A stretch of DNA of 64,000 nucleotides from Methylibium sp. Root1272 (GTDB lineage: Bacteria; Pseudomonadota; Gammaproteobacteria; Burkholderiales; Burkholderiaceae_C). The position numbers and the translations under genes were made by a program. The stretch covers positions 187,734-251,733 of the forward strand of contig NZ_LMDY01000012.1 of NCBI RefSeq assembly GCF_001425905.1. Reading direction: 5' to 3'. Below the pieces are notes generated by a model. That model ran no database searches and had not been told where the DNA came from. It saw only the letters and a list, made by a program, of their open reading frames with translations. This document shows, piece after piece, positions 1 through 9,554 of this stretch. Each line of letters opens with the position of its first letter. Position 1 is the stretch's first letter.

Positions 1-549
1 ATCGGCATCCTGCTGATTCTCGTGTTCTCCGTCGGGCTGCACTGGCTGCCGAGCTTCGGCCGCGGTGAAGTGTTGAGCGTCGGTGGCTGGACGACGGGCT
101 GGTTCACTGTCAGCGGCTGGCAGCACCTGGTGCTGCCGTCGATCACGCTCGCGGTGTTCCAGCTGGCCCTGATCATGCGGCTGGTGCGCGCCGAGATGCT
201 GGAGGTGCTGCGCAGCGACTACATCAGGTTCGCGAGGGCGCGTGGGCTCACGGACCGCGTGGTGCATTTCGGCCATGCCCTGAAGAACACGCTGGTACCG
301 GTGATCACGATCACCGGGCTGCAACTGGGTTCGCTGATCGCGTTCGCCATCATCACCGAGACGGTGTTCCAGTGGCCGGGGATGGGCCTGCTGTTCATCC
401 AGGCCGTGAGCTTTGCCGACGTGCCGGTGATGGCCGCCTACCTGTGTCTCGTCGCGCTGATCTTCGTGGCGATCAATCTGGCCGTCGACCTGCTCTACTT
501 CGTGGTCGATCCGCGCCTGCGTCCGGACCGTGAAACCGCTCATGGATGA
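1..549 (+). CDS. Peptide-type ABC transporter permease (DppB-like), 5' truncated by window edge
   Basis: C-terminal 182 residues of an inner-membrane permease of the dipeptide/oligopeptide/nickel ABC family; the reading frame is open to base 1, so the gene begins upstream. Visible are hydrophobic membrane segments and the cytoplasmic EAA-type loop around residues 70-95 (YIRFARARGL), which contacts the ATPases. The protein ends in a short charged tail typical of DppB. It overlaps the next gene, which codes for a substrate-binding protein, and the second permease and two ATPases follow, so this is one importer operon. The substrate cannot be read from the sequence. Confidence 0.93.
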   Translation: MGILLILVFSVGLHWLPSFGRGEVLSVGGWTTGWFTVSGWQHLVLPSITLAVFQLALIMRLVRAEMLEVLRSDYIRFARARGLTDRVVHFGHALKNTLVPVITITGLQLGSLIAFAIITETVFQWPGMGLLFIQAVSFADVPVMAAYLCLVALIFVAINLAVDLLYFVVDPRLRPDRETAHG

Positions 550-2125
550 CACCCTTGCCACGTTGAGGCGCTGGGGAGCAGCGGCCCTGCTCGTGCTGCA
601 GATCGCCGCAAGCCACGCCGTGACGTTGCGCGTCGCGAACCAAGGCGATGTCCAGTCGATGGATCCGCACTCGTTCAACGAGTCGCTGCAGCTCAGCTTC
701 GTCAACAACATCTACGAACCGCTGGTGTCGCGCGACCGCAATCTGCGGCTCGAGCCGGGACTGGCGGTTCGCTGGGCGCAGCCGACGCCGACGGTATGGC
801 GTTTCGAACTGCGCCGAGGCGTGCGCTTCCACGACGGTACCCCGTTCACGTCCGACGACGTGGTGTTCTCGTTCGAGCGTGCCGCTGGCGAGGGCTCGGA
901 CATGAAGAGCTACACCGCCACGTTCAAGACCGTGCGTCGCATCGATGACCACACCGTCGAGATCGAGACCACCGCGCCGTTCCCGATCCTGCCCGAGGTC
1001 ATCGCATCGGTCTACATGATGAGCCGGTCCTGGTGCGTGGCGAACAAGGCGCAGACGCCGGTCGATCGCCGCGAGCGGGTCGAGAACGCGGCATCGTTCA
1101 ACGCCAACGGGACCGGGCCGTTCCGGCTGAAGGAGCGGCGCCCCGCGGCGCGCACGGTGCTCGTGCGCAACCCGGACTACTGGGGACGGGTGGACGGCAA
1201 TGTCGACGAACTGGTGTTCACGCCGATCGGCAACGATGCCACGCGCGTAGCGGCGTTGCTGTCCGGCGAGATCGATCTGATGGAGCCGGTGCCGCTCCAG
1301 GATATCGAGCGCGTCCGGGCGAGCACGGGGTTCAAGTTGCTGCAGGGGCCCGAACTGCGCGTCATCTTTCTCGGCATGGACCAGCAGCGCGACGAACTGC
1401 TGAACGCCGATGTCCGCGGCAGAAATCCGTTCAAGGACCGCCGGGTCCGGCAGGCCGTCTACCAGGCGATCGACATCGCGAGCATTCGCAGCCGGGTGAT
1501 GCGCGGAGCCGCCAATCCCGTCGCACTGATGGTTTCGCCCGGCGTGAACGGCTTCATCCCCGAACTGAACCAGCGCCTGCCCTACGACGTCGACGCCGCC
1601 AGGACGTTGCTGTCACAGGCGGGCTACCCGAAGGGCTTCGGCGTCGGCCTGGATTGTCCGAACGATCGCTATGTCAACGATGCCGCCGTCTGCCAGGCGG
1701 TTGCCGCCCAGCTGGCGCGCGTGGGCATCAAGGTCGACCTGCGCACCGAGAGCAAGGCCACCTATTTCCCGAAGATCCTGCGCCGCGACACCAGCTTCTA
1801 CCTGCTGGGTTGGACGCCCAGCACCTACGATGCGCACGATGTGCTGAGCGCGCTGATCGCCTCGCCCGAGGACAAGGGCCGCGGGCAGTACAACCTGGGT
1901 GGCTACCGCAATCCGCGGGTCGATGAGCTGACGACGAAGCTGCAGTCGGAGGTCGACGTCGCGAAGCGCAACGCGATGATCCGCGAGGCCTTCCGGCTCC
2001 ACCAGGACGATGTCGGGCACATTCCACTGCACCAGCAGACGCTGGCCTGGGGCATGAAGAAGAACATCGACGTGGTGCAACAGGCCGACAACTTCATGCC
2101 CTACAAGTGGATCGTCGTGCGATGA
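542..2125 (+). CDS. Periplasmic substrate-binding protein of peptide-type ABC transporter (SBP family 5)
   Basis: About 527 residues, normal for DppA/OppA-type binding proteins. The N-terminus is a Sec signal (RR, then a hydrophobic run ending around residue 25), followed by a mature start resembling the family (LRVANQGDVQSMDPHS). A family signature (LRRGVRFHDGTPFTSDDV) lies near residue 100. It would deliver a peptide or similar solute to the neighbouring permeases. ATG 542 overlaps the upstream stop; an in-frame GTG at 530 would add four residues (MKPL) and is possible. Its stop overlaps the next start (ATGA). Its place between the two permease genes, rather than at the operon head, is unusual. 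Confidence 0.93.
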   Translation: MDDTLATLRRWGAAALLVLQIAASHAVTLRVANQGDVQSMDPHSFNESLQLSFVNNIYEPLVSRDRNLRLEPGLAVRWAQPTPTVWRFELRRGVRFHDGTPFTSDDVVFSFERAAGEGSDMKSYTATFKTVRRIDDHTVEIETTAPFPILPEVIASVYMMSRSWCVANKAQTPVDRRERVENAASFNANGTGPFRLKERRPAARTVLVRNPDYWGRVDGNVDELVFTPIGNDATRVAALLSGEIDLMEPVPLQDIERVRASTGFKLLQGPELRVIFLGMDQQRDELLNADVRGRNPFKDRRVRQAVYQAIDIASIRSRVMRGAANPVALMVSPGVNGFIPELNQRLPYDVDAARTLLSQAGYPKGFGVGLDCPNDRYVNDAAVCQAVAAQLARVGIKVDLRTESKATYFPKILRRDTSFYLLGWTPSTYDAHDVLSALIASPEDKGRGQYNLGGYRNPRVDELTTKLQSEVDVAKRNAMIREAFRLHQDDVGHIPLHQQTLAWGMKKNIDVVQQADNFMPYKWIVVR

Positions 2126-3036
2126 GCGCAGGCGCCGTTCATCGATTCTTCGACGGCGATGTCTGGCACAGCTTCCGCGCGTCGCCGGTGGCCATGCTCG
2201 CGGCGGCCATCGCAGCGGCCTGCCTGCTCTGCGCGGTGCTGGCCCCGGTCTTGGCGCCGCACGACCCCTTCGACCTCGCGACGCTCGAACTCGGCGATTC
2301 GCGCCTGCCGCCGGCCTGGATGGCCGAGGGGAAGGCGGTCTACCTGCTGGGCACCGACGACCAGGGCCGCGACATCCTTTCGGCGCTGATGTACGGCGCA
2401 CGGATCTCACTGGCCGTGGGCATCGCCTCCGTGCTGCTGTCGATGCTGGCGGGCGTGACACTCGGCTTGTTATCGGGCTTCGTCGGCGGACGGGTCGATG
2501 CCTTCATCATGCGCGTGTGCGACGTGATGCTGTCCTTCCCCGCCATCCTGGTGGCCTTGATGATCGACGGCGTGGGCCGCGCGGTCTTCCCTGCGGCGCA
2601 CGAGGCACTGGCCTTCGGCGTGCTGATCCTCGCCATCTCGCTGACCGGCTGGGTGCCTTATGCGCGAACGGTGCGCGGTTCCACCTTGGTCGAACGACAG
2701 AAGGACTATGTGCAGGCGGCACGCGTGATCGGCGTGTCGCCGGTGCGCATCATGCGCCGCCACGTGCTGCCGAACGTGCTCGGACCGGTGTTCGTGCTGG
2801 CGACGATCCAGGTCGCCACGGCCATCATCACCGAGGCGACGCTGAGCTTCCTCGGCGTCGGCGTGCCACCCACCTCGCCGTCGCTGGGTACCCTGATCCG
2901 CGTCGGCAACGATTTCCTGTTCAGCGGCGAGTGGTGGATCGCGCTCTTTCCCGGCGCGATGCTGGTGCTGATCGCCCTGAGCGTGAACCTGCTCGGCGAC
3001 TGGCTGCGCGATGCGCTGAATCCGAGGCTGAGATGA
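2122..3036 (+). CDS. Peptide-type ABC transporter permease (DppC-like)
   Basis: 304-residue inner-membrane permease, second subunit of the importer. It has the N-terminal cytoplasmic segment and first membrane helix of DppC/OppC, the family motif TDDQGRDILSALMYGARIS near residue 80, five further hydrophobic helices, and the EAA loop (QKDYVQAARVIGVSP) near residue 195. ATG 2122 overlaps the binding-protein stop codon in ATGA, implying translational coupling. An upstream in-frame GTG (2107) lies inside the previous gene and is less likely. An ATPase gene follows 13 nt later. Confidence 0.94.
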   Translation: MSAGAVHRFFDGDVWHSFRASPVAMLAAAIAAACLLCAVLAPVLAPHDPFDLATLELGDSRLPPAWMAEGKAVYLLGTDDQGRDILSALMYGARISLAVGIASVLLSMLAGVTLGLLSGFVGGRVDAFIMRVCDVMLSFPAILVALMIDGVGRAVFPAAHEALAFGVLILAISLTGWVPYARTVRGSTLVERQKDYVQAARVIGVSPVRIMRRHVLPNVLGPVFVLATIQVATAIITEATLSFLGVGVPPTSPSLGTLIRVGNDFLFSGEWWIALFPGAMLVLIALSVNLLGDWLRDALNPRLR

Positions 3037-3049
3037 GCTGCCCGCTGCC

Positions 3050-4035
3050 ATGCTGAAGCCGCCCAGCCTGCTCGAAGTGCGTGATCTGGTGGTCGAGTTT
3101 CCCGCTCGTCGCGGCACGCTGCGGGCGCTCGACGGCCTGTCGTTCGACATCGCCCCCGGCGAGATCCTGGGCGTGGTCGGCGAGTCGGGCGCCGGCAAGT
3201 CGCTCACCGGCGCGGCCATCATCGGCCTGCTGGAGCCGCCGGGGCGCATCGCCGGCGGTCAGATCCGGCTGTCGGGCCAGCGCATCGACAACCTGCCACC
3301 GGCCGCACTGCGCCGCATCCGCGGCCGGCGCATCGGCGCGATCTTCCAGGACCCGCTGACCTCGCTGGATCCGCTGTACACCGTTGGCCAGCAGTTGGTC
3401 GAGACGCTTCGCACCCACCTGCCGCTCGATGAGCGCGCCGCGCGCGCGCGCGCTGTCGAACTGCTGCGCGACACCGGCATCCCGGCGCCCGAGGCGCGCA
3501 TCGACCACTACCCGCACCAGTTCTCCGGCGGCATGCGCCAGCGGGTCGTGATCGCGCTGGCTCTGGCCGGGAACCCGGAGCTGGTGATCGCGGACGAGCC
3601 GACCACCGCGCTCGACGTGTCGATCCAGGCGCAGGTGATCGACCTGCTCAAGCGCCTGTGCAAGGAGCAGGGCGCGGCGGTGATGCTGGTGACGCACGAC
3701 ATGGGCGTGATCGCCGAGGCCTGCGATCGGGTGGCGGTGATGTATGCCGGCCGCATCGTCGAGATCGGCGCGGTGCGCGACGTGGTGCACGCGCCGGCGC
3801 ATCCGTACACGGTCGGGCTGATGAGCTCGATCCCGGCGATGAACGAAGACCGCGAGCGGCTCGCGCAGATCGACGGCAGCATGCCGCGGTTGGACGCGAT
3901 CCCCGTCGGCTGCGCTTTCCATCCGCGCTGCCCGCACGCTTTCGAACGCTGCCGCGCCGAGCGACCGGTGCTGTCGGACGCGGGCCGCACGCGTGCGGCC
4001 TGCTGGCTGGTCGATGCAGCAGCGGAGCGTCCGGC

Positions 4036-4039
<4 letters not shown>
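3050..4039 (+). CDS. Peptide-type ABC transporter ATP-binding protein (DppD-like)
   Basis: 329-residue ATPase. Walker A GESGAGKS is at residues 44-51, the ABC signature (FSGGMRQR) near 158-165 and Walker B ([12 protein letters not shown]) near 178-189, followed by the H-loop (VTHDMG). The C-terminal 70 residues form the oligopeptide-transporter extension with a cysteine cluster ([14 protein letters not shown]) characteristic of DppD/OppD. It pairs with the following ATPase to energise uptake. The stop overlaps the start of the next gene (ATGA). Confidence 0.95.
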
Positions 4040-5031
<992 letters not shown>

Positions 5032-5049
5032 GCCGCCCCGCCGGAGAAG

Positions 5050-6324
5050 TCAGCCCGCAGGCAGCAGTCGCTCACCGCGGAACAACTCGGCAGCGGCCTC
5101 GCGTTCACGGATCAGCGTGGCCACGCTGCCATCGACCATGACCTCAGCCGCCCGCGGACGGGTGTTGTAGTTGCTGGCCATGCTCATGCCATAGGCGCCA
5201 GCGCTGAGCACCGCGACGTGGTCGCCGGGCTGCAGCGCCAGCGCGCGGTCGCGGCCCAGCCAGTCGCCCGATTCGCACACGGGGCCGACCACGTCGTAGA
5301 CCACCGGCAGGCCGTCGCGCAGTCTGCAAGGCACGATGCCCATCGTCGCTTCGTACATGGCCGGGCGCATGAGGTCGTTCATGGCAGCGTCGACGACGCA
5401 GAAGTTCTTGTCCTCGCCGGGCTTCAGGTACAGCACCTCGGACAGCAGCACGCCGGCATTGCCGACCAGCGAGCGGCCCGGCTCGAACACCAGCGCGCGC
5501 GCACCGTGCCCGCGGGCGTCGAGACGTTCCAGCAGCGCCGCGATCAAGTCATCGGCGGCCGGCGGCACCTCGTCGGTGTACTGGATGCCCAGGCCGCCGC
5601 CGAGGTCGAGGTGGTGGATGCGCAGGCCGGTCGATTCGACGGCCTCGACCAGGTCGAGCACACGGTCGGCGGCGTCGAGGTAGGGTGCGATCTCGGTGAT
5701 CTGGGAGCCGATGTGGCAGTCGATCCCGACGACATCGAGCCCGGGGAGTTGCGCCGCGCGCCGGTAGGCCGCCACGGCCCGGTCGTGCGCGATGCCGAAT
5801 TTGTTGCCCTTCAGGCCGGTGGAGATGTAGGGGTGGGTCTTCGCGTCGACGTCGGGGTTGACGCGCAGGCTGACCGGCGCGGTCCGGCCCAGCGATACCG
5901 CCACCTCGGACAGCACCTCCAACTCAGCCTCGCTCTCGACGTTGAAGCAACGCACGCCGATCTCGAGCGCGCGCCGCATCTCCGAGCGCGTCTTGCCGAG
6001 CCCTGAGAACACGACCTTGCCCGGGTCGCCGCCAGCGGCCAGCACGCGCTCCAGTTCACCACCGGAGACGATGTCGAAGCCGCAGCCGGCCTGGGCGAAG
6101 GTCTGCAGCAGCGCGAGGCTCGAACTCGCCTTCATCGCGTAGCAGATCAGGTGCTGCCGGCCTGCCAGCGCCCGCTGGTACGGCGCCAGCGCGGCGAGCA
6201 TGGCGCGGCGGCTGTAGACGTAAAGCGGGGTGCCGAAGCGTGCGGCGAGCTCGCTCGCCGCACAGCCGTCGATGAACAACTCCGTGCCGCGGTAGGCGAT
6301 GAATGGGGCGCCGGGCAGCGTCAT
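5050..6324 (-). CDS. lysA: Diaminopimelate decarboxylase
   Basis: 424-residue PLP enzyme that decarboxylates meso-diaminopimelate to L-lysine, the last step of lysine synthesis, in the cytoplasm. PLP-binding Lys65 lies in CYAMKAS. The glycine-rich phosphate loop (LDLGGGLGI), the EPGRSLVGNAG segment and the catalytic cysteine motif CESGDWL are present. ATG 6324 is chosen because it overlaps the stop of lptM and gives the family N-terminus; the longer open frame upstream is lptM in another frame. The lptM-lysA pair is a very common proteobacterial arrangement. Confidence 0.97.
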   Translation of the reverse strand: MTLPGAPFIAYRGTELFIDGCAASELAARFGTPLYVYSRRAMLAALAPYQRALAGRQHLICYAMKASSSLALLQTFAQAGCGFDIVSGGELERVLAAGGDPGKVVFSGLGKTRSEMRRALEIGVRCFNVESEAELEVLSEVAVSLGRTAPVSLRVNPDVDAKTHPYISTGLKGNKFGIAHDRAVAAYRRAAQLPGLDVVGIDCHIGSQITEIAPYLDAADRVLDLVEAVESTGLRIHHLDLGGGLGIQYTDEVPPAADDLIAALLERLDARGHGARALVFEPGRSLVGNAGVLLSEVLYLKPGEDKNFCVVDAAMNDLMRPAMYEATMGIVPCRLRDGLPVVYDVVGPVCESGDWLGRDRALALQPGDHVAVLSAGAYGMSMASNYNTRPRAAEVMVDGSVATLIREREAAAELFRGERLLPAG

Positions 6325-6500
6325 CGGGCAACACCGGTGGGCGCGGAGGCTGCCTGGCCTGGGGCCGGCGCGTGCGGCACCGATCCCGGCAGGTAGAGCG
6401 CGCCTTTCTGGCCGCAGCCACCCAGGGCCAGTCCCCCCAGCAAAGCACACACCGCGATCGCGGTGATGCGGCTGCCTAGAATCGAAGCAGGTTTCAACAT
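6321..6500 (-). CDS. lptM: LptM (YifL)-like small lipoprotein
   Basis: 59-residue lipoprotein: positively charged start, hydrophobic signal, lipobox LGGC followed by GQKGALYLP, the hallmark of the LptM/YifL family. LptM assists LptD maturation in the outer membrane in enterobacteria; the same role here is inferred. ATG 6500 is preferred over GTG 6503. It overlaps lysA by 4 nt (ATGA). There is no Shine-Dalgarno sequence, and a -10-like TAGAAT ends only 6 nt before the ATG. Confidence 0.88.
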   Translation of the reverse strand: MLKPASILGSRITAIAVCALLGGLALGGCGQKGALYLPGSVPHAPAPGQAASAPTGVAR

Positions 6501-6512
6501 CACCGGATTCTA
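6477..6512. promoter_or_regulatory. Mirror-image -10-like hexamers between lptM and cyaY
   Basis: TAGAATC (6477-6483) on the plus strand and its exact inverse GATTCTA (6506-6512) face away from each other across the start of lptM. Each reads TAGAAT in the direction of its gene: the plus copy is 33 nt before cyaY, and the minus copy lies 6 nt before the lptM ATG. I see no convincing -35 boxes. They could be the -10 elements of two divergent promoters or one symmetric site. Confidence 0.45.
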
Positions 6513-6515
6513 CGA

Positions 6516-6881
6516 ATGAGCACCGCGACCCCCGCCACTGCGCTGAGCGACGCTGACTACCAGGCGCTGACGAGGGCCGTGCTGGGCGGCATTGAACTGC
6601 AGGTCGATCGCTGGCTGCAGGACGATGTGGTCGACATCGATGCTGCGCGCACTGGCGGTCTGCTCGAACTGAGCTTCCCGAATGGTAGCAAGATCGTCGT
6701 GAACACCCAGCCGCCCTTGCAGGAGATCTGGCTGGCCGCGCGCAGCGGGGGCTTTCATTACCGCCACGCGGGCGGGGTCTGGCGCGACACCAAGACTGCA
6801 GAAGACTTGTTCGTCACGCTGTCGCGCTGCGCCAGCGAGCAGGCGGACCGGCCCTTGAGCTTCACGCCGCCGACGACCTGA
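6516..6881 (+). CDS. cyaY: Iron donor/frataxin-like protein CyaY
   Basis: 121-residue bacterial frataxin, a small cytoplasmic alpha/beta protein that binds iron and modulates Fe-S cluster assembly on IscS. It has the acidic first helix (LSDADYQALTRAVL...DDVVDIDAA), the strand LLELSFPNGSKIVVNTQPP and the motif QEIWLAARSGGFHYR. Length is close to family norm (about 105-120). It is divergent from lptM-lysA, as is common, and converges on mrcA. Confidence 0.95.
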   Translation: MSTATPATALSDADYQALTRAVLGGIELQVDRWLQDDVVDIDAARTGGLLELSFPNGSKIVVNTQPPLQEIWLAARSGGFHYRHAGGVWRDTKTAEDLFVTLSRCASEQADRPLSFTPPTT

Positions 6882-6918
6882 CGGCATGGCGCCGGCGACG
6901 CATTTGCCGGGATGACGC

Positions 6919-9300
6919 TCAATTCTTGAACAGATCGAGGATGCTCTTGCGCTCTTCCTCGGTGGGCGCGGGCGCGGCGGGAGTGTCGAGCCCGAGGCTG
7001 CTGACGCCGTTGCCAGGGCTGTACTCCTCGTAGTACCACTCGCCGCCGACGTTGAGCAGGCCTTCCGGGGGTGTGAGTTCGCTCACCTTTACGCCCTTGA
7101 GCGCGACGCTCATGTAGTCGATCCACACTGGCAGAGACAGGCCGCCGCCGGTCTCGCGGTCGCCGAGCTTGCGCGGCTGGTCGTAGCCGATCCACACCAC
7201 GGCCACCAGGTTCGGCGTGTAGCCGGCGAACCAGGCGTCCTGGGAATCGTTGGTGGTGCCGGTCTTGCCGTAGACGTCGGTCCGTTTCAGGGTGGCCTGG
7301 GCGCGTGCTGCGGTGCCGGAGCGCGTGACCTCCTGCAGCAGGCTGCTCATCACGAAGGCGTTGCGGCCGTCGATCGCGCGAGCCGACTCGTCCAGCGGTG
7401 CCGGCTCGGTCTGCGCCAGGATGCGGCCGCGGTTGTCGGTGACCCGCGTGACGAGCACCGGATTGATGCGGTAGCCGCCATTGGCGAACACCGCATAGCC
7501 CGCAGCCATCTGCAGCGGCGTCACCGAGCCGGTCCCCAGCGCCATCGGCAGATAGGGTTGGTGCTTGTCCGCATCGAAGCCGAAGCGGGTGATCCAGCTC
7601 TGCGCGTAATCGGTACCGATGGCCTCCAGGATGCGGATCGACACCATGTTCTTCGACTTCGCCAGCGCGCGGCGCATCGACATCGGGCCGTCGAACGTGC
7701 CGTCGTAGTTCTTCGGCTCCCAGGGCTGGCTGCCGGTGGCGGCCGCGTCGAAGAACAGCGGCGCGTCGTTGATCACCGTGGCCGGTGTGAAGCCCTTCTC
7801 GAGCGACGCCGAGTAGATGAAGGGCTTGAAGCTCGAGCCCGGCTGGCGCCAGGCCTGCGTCGCGTGGTTGAACTTGCTCTTCGCGTGGTCGAAGCCGCCG
7901 ACCATCGTGCGGATCGCGCCGGTGCGCGGGTCGAGCGAGACGAAAGCGCCCTCGACCTCGGGCACCTGGGTGATCGACCAGACGTCCTTCGCGCCCTTGA
8001 TGACACGGATCACCGCGCCACGCCGGATCTGGACCTTGGGGCTGGCCTTGGGCGACAACCCCGAAGTGGCCGGACGCAGGCCCTCGCCGGTGATCGTCAA
8101 GGTGTCGCCGCTCTGCAGCACGGCGACGACCTGCTTGGCACTGGCCTCGAGCACGACCGCGGCCTTGATCTCATCGTTGTCCGGATGCTCGTCGAGCGCC
8201 TCCGCAACCCGTGCGTCGAGCGCCTTGGGATCTGCCGGCAGATCCACATAGCCCTCCGGTCCTCGGTACACCTGCCGTCGTTCGTAGTCCGTGATGCCGC
8301 GGCGCAGAGCCCGGTAGGCCGCTTCCTGCTCGACCGCACGCACACTGGTGTAGACGTTCAGGCCGCGTGTGTAGGCGTTCTCGCCGTACTGGCTGAAGAT
8401 CAGTTGGCGAGCCGTCTCGGCCACATACTCGGCGTGCAACGGGACCGAGATGTCCCTGCGGTACTTGAGCTGCTCGGCCTTTGCGGCCTCGGCCTGTTCC
8501 TCGGTCAGGTAGCCGTTTTCGTACATCCGCTCGATGATGTATTGCTGCCGTTGGCGCGCCCGCGTCGGGTTGGCGACCGGGTTGTAGGCCGACGGCGCCT
8601 TTGGCAGGCCCGCGAGCATGGCCGCCTCGGCGGCCGTCACGTCCTTCAGCGGCTTGCCGAAATAGATCTCCGAGGCAGCCGCGAAACCGTAGGCGCGCTG
8701 CCCCAGATAGATCTGGTTCATGTAGACCTCGAGGATCTGGTCCTTGCTGAGCTGGCTTTCGATCTTCAGCGCCAGCAGGATCTCGTACACCTTGCGGATG
8801 AAGGTCTTCTCGGTCGGCAAGTAGAAATTGCGCGCCACCTGCATCGTGATGGTCGACGCGCCCTGGCTGCGGGATTCGCCGACGTTGGCGAGGCCGGCGC
8901 GCACGATGCCGATGTAGTCGACGCCGCCATGCTGATAGAAGCGCGCATCCTCGATCGACAGCACTGCCTCGCGCATCACCTTCGGAATCTGGCCGATCGG
9001 CGCGAACAGACGGCGCTCTTCACCGTACTCGCCGATCAGCACCTCATCGGCGGAGAAGACGCGCAGGGGCAGCTTGGGCCGGTAGTCGGTGAGGCTGCTG
9101 ATCTCGGGCAGGTTCGGGTAGGCCACGGCCAACGCGATGGCCAGCAGCGCCAAGCCACCCAGCAGCGCTGACCCGACGAGCGCCAGTGCCGACCCGCCGA
9201 CCAGCAGGGGCCACCGGGCCGCAGCGGGCAGGTTGGAGAGAAAACCGGCACGGGAAGATGTGGACGCCGTCGGCGAGGGCTTGCGATCTTTGGCGCTCAT
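6919..9300 (-). CDS. mrcA: Penicillin-binding protein 1A
   Basis: 793-residue bifunctional class A PBP that polymerises and cross-links peptidoglycan. A cytoplasmic stub and one membrane helix (about residues 25-55) lead to the GT51 glycosyltransferase domain (catalytic Glu in SIEDARFYQHGG; family motif GASTITMQVARN). An OB-like region follows, then the transpeptidase with SSFK (Ser489), SKN and KTGTTN. ATG 9300 starts MSAKDRK with the helix correctly placed; the longer open frame upstream lacks support. It is transcribed divergently from the pil operon. Confidence 0.96.
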   Translation of the reverse strand: MSAKDRKPSPTASTSSRAGFLSNLPAAARWPLLVGGSALALVGSALLGGLALLAIALAVAYPNLPEISSLTDYRPKLPLRVFSADEVLIGEYGEERRLFAPIGQIPKVMREAVLSIEDARFYQHGGVDYIGIVRAGLANVGESRSQGASTITMQVARNFYLPTEKTFIRKVYEILLALKIESQLSKDQILEVYMNQIYLGQRAYGFAAASEIYFGKPLKDVTAAEAAMLAGLPKAPSAYNPVANPTRARQRQQYIIERMYENGYLTEEQAEAAKAEQLKYRRDISVPLHAEYVAETARQLIFSQYGENAYTRGLNVYTSVRAVEQEAAYRALRRGITDYERRQVYRGPEGYVDLPADPKALDARVAEALDEHPDNDEIKAAVVLEASAKQVVAVLQSGDTLTITGEGLRPATSGLSPKASPKVQIRRGAVIRVIKGAKDVWSITQVPEVEGAFVSLDPRTGAIRTMVGGFDHAKSKFNHATQAWRQPGSSFKPFIYSASLEKGFTPATVINDAPLFFDAAATGSQPWEPKNYDGTFDGPMSMRRALAKSKNMVSIRILEAIGTDYAQSWITRFGFDADKHQPYLPMALGTGSVTPLQMAAGYAVFANGGYRINPVLVTRVTDNRGRILAQTEPAPLDESARAIDGRNAFVMSSLLQEVTRSGTAARAQATLKRTDVYGKTGTTNDSQDAWFAGYTPNLVAVVWIGYDQPRKLGDRETGGGLSLPVWIDYMSVALKGVKVSELTPPEGLLNVGGEWYYEEYSPGNGVSSLGLDTPAAPAPTEEERKSILDLFKN

Positions 9301-9322
9301 GAATCTCCAGCAGGACCCGGCG

Positions 9323-9328
9323 ATTATA
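9323..9328 (-). promoter_or_regulatory. Candidate -10 box of mrcA
   Basis: On the minus strand this reads TATAAT, an exact consensus -10, 22 nt before the mrcA start codon. No good -35 box is seen at 16-18 nt spacing, so promoter assignment rests on the -10 and its position. Confidence 0.45.
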
Positions 9329-9480
9329 GAAATGCGCTCAGGGCAGCATTGGTGGCATTCCGGAGTGCCCGTCGGTGCCCTGTTCCCGTGCCTGGTGCGC
9401 AAGGGCCCAGGCGCTTGCCCGGACCGTGAGTTTTGCAACGTGAGCTTGTCGCGTGCTCGCCCACGCACGGCCTGAAAGCA

Positions 9481-9509
9481 TTGGGACACAAAGGCTTTAC
9501 TGCTAGCAT
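9481..9509 (+). promoter_or_regulatory. Candidate sigma-70 promoter of pilMNOPQ
   Basis: TTGGGA (9481-9486), a 17-nt spacer and TAGCAT (9504-9509); each box matches 4 of 6 consensus bases. The -10 is extended by an upstream TGC (TGCTAGCAT). It lies 45 nt before the pilM start and is the only plausible promoter in the divergent mrcA/pilM gap. Confidence 0.45.
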
Positions 9510-9554
9510 TGAAGTAACTTCTTAACAGCCGTGCAGCGGCGAGCGGGAGACCGT

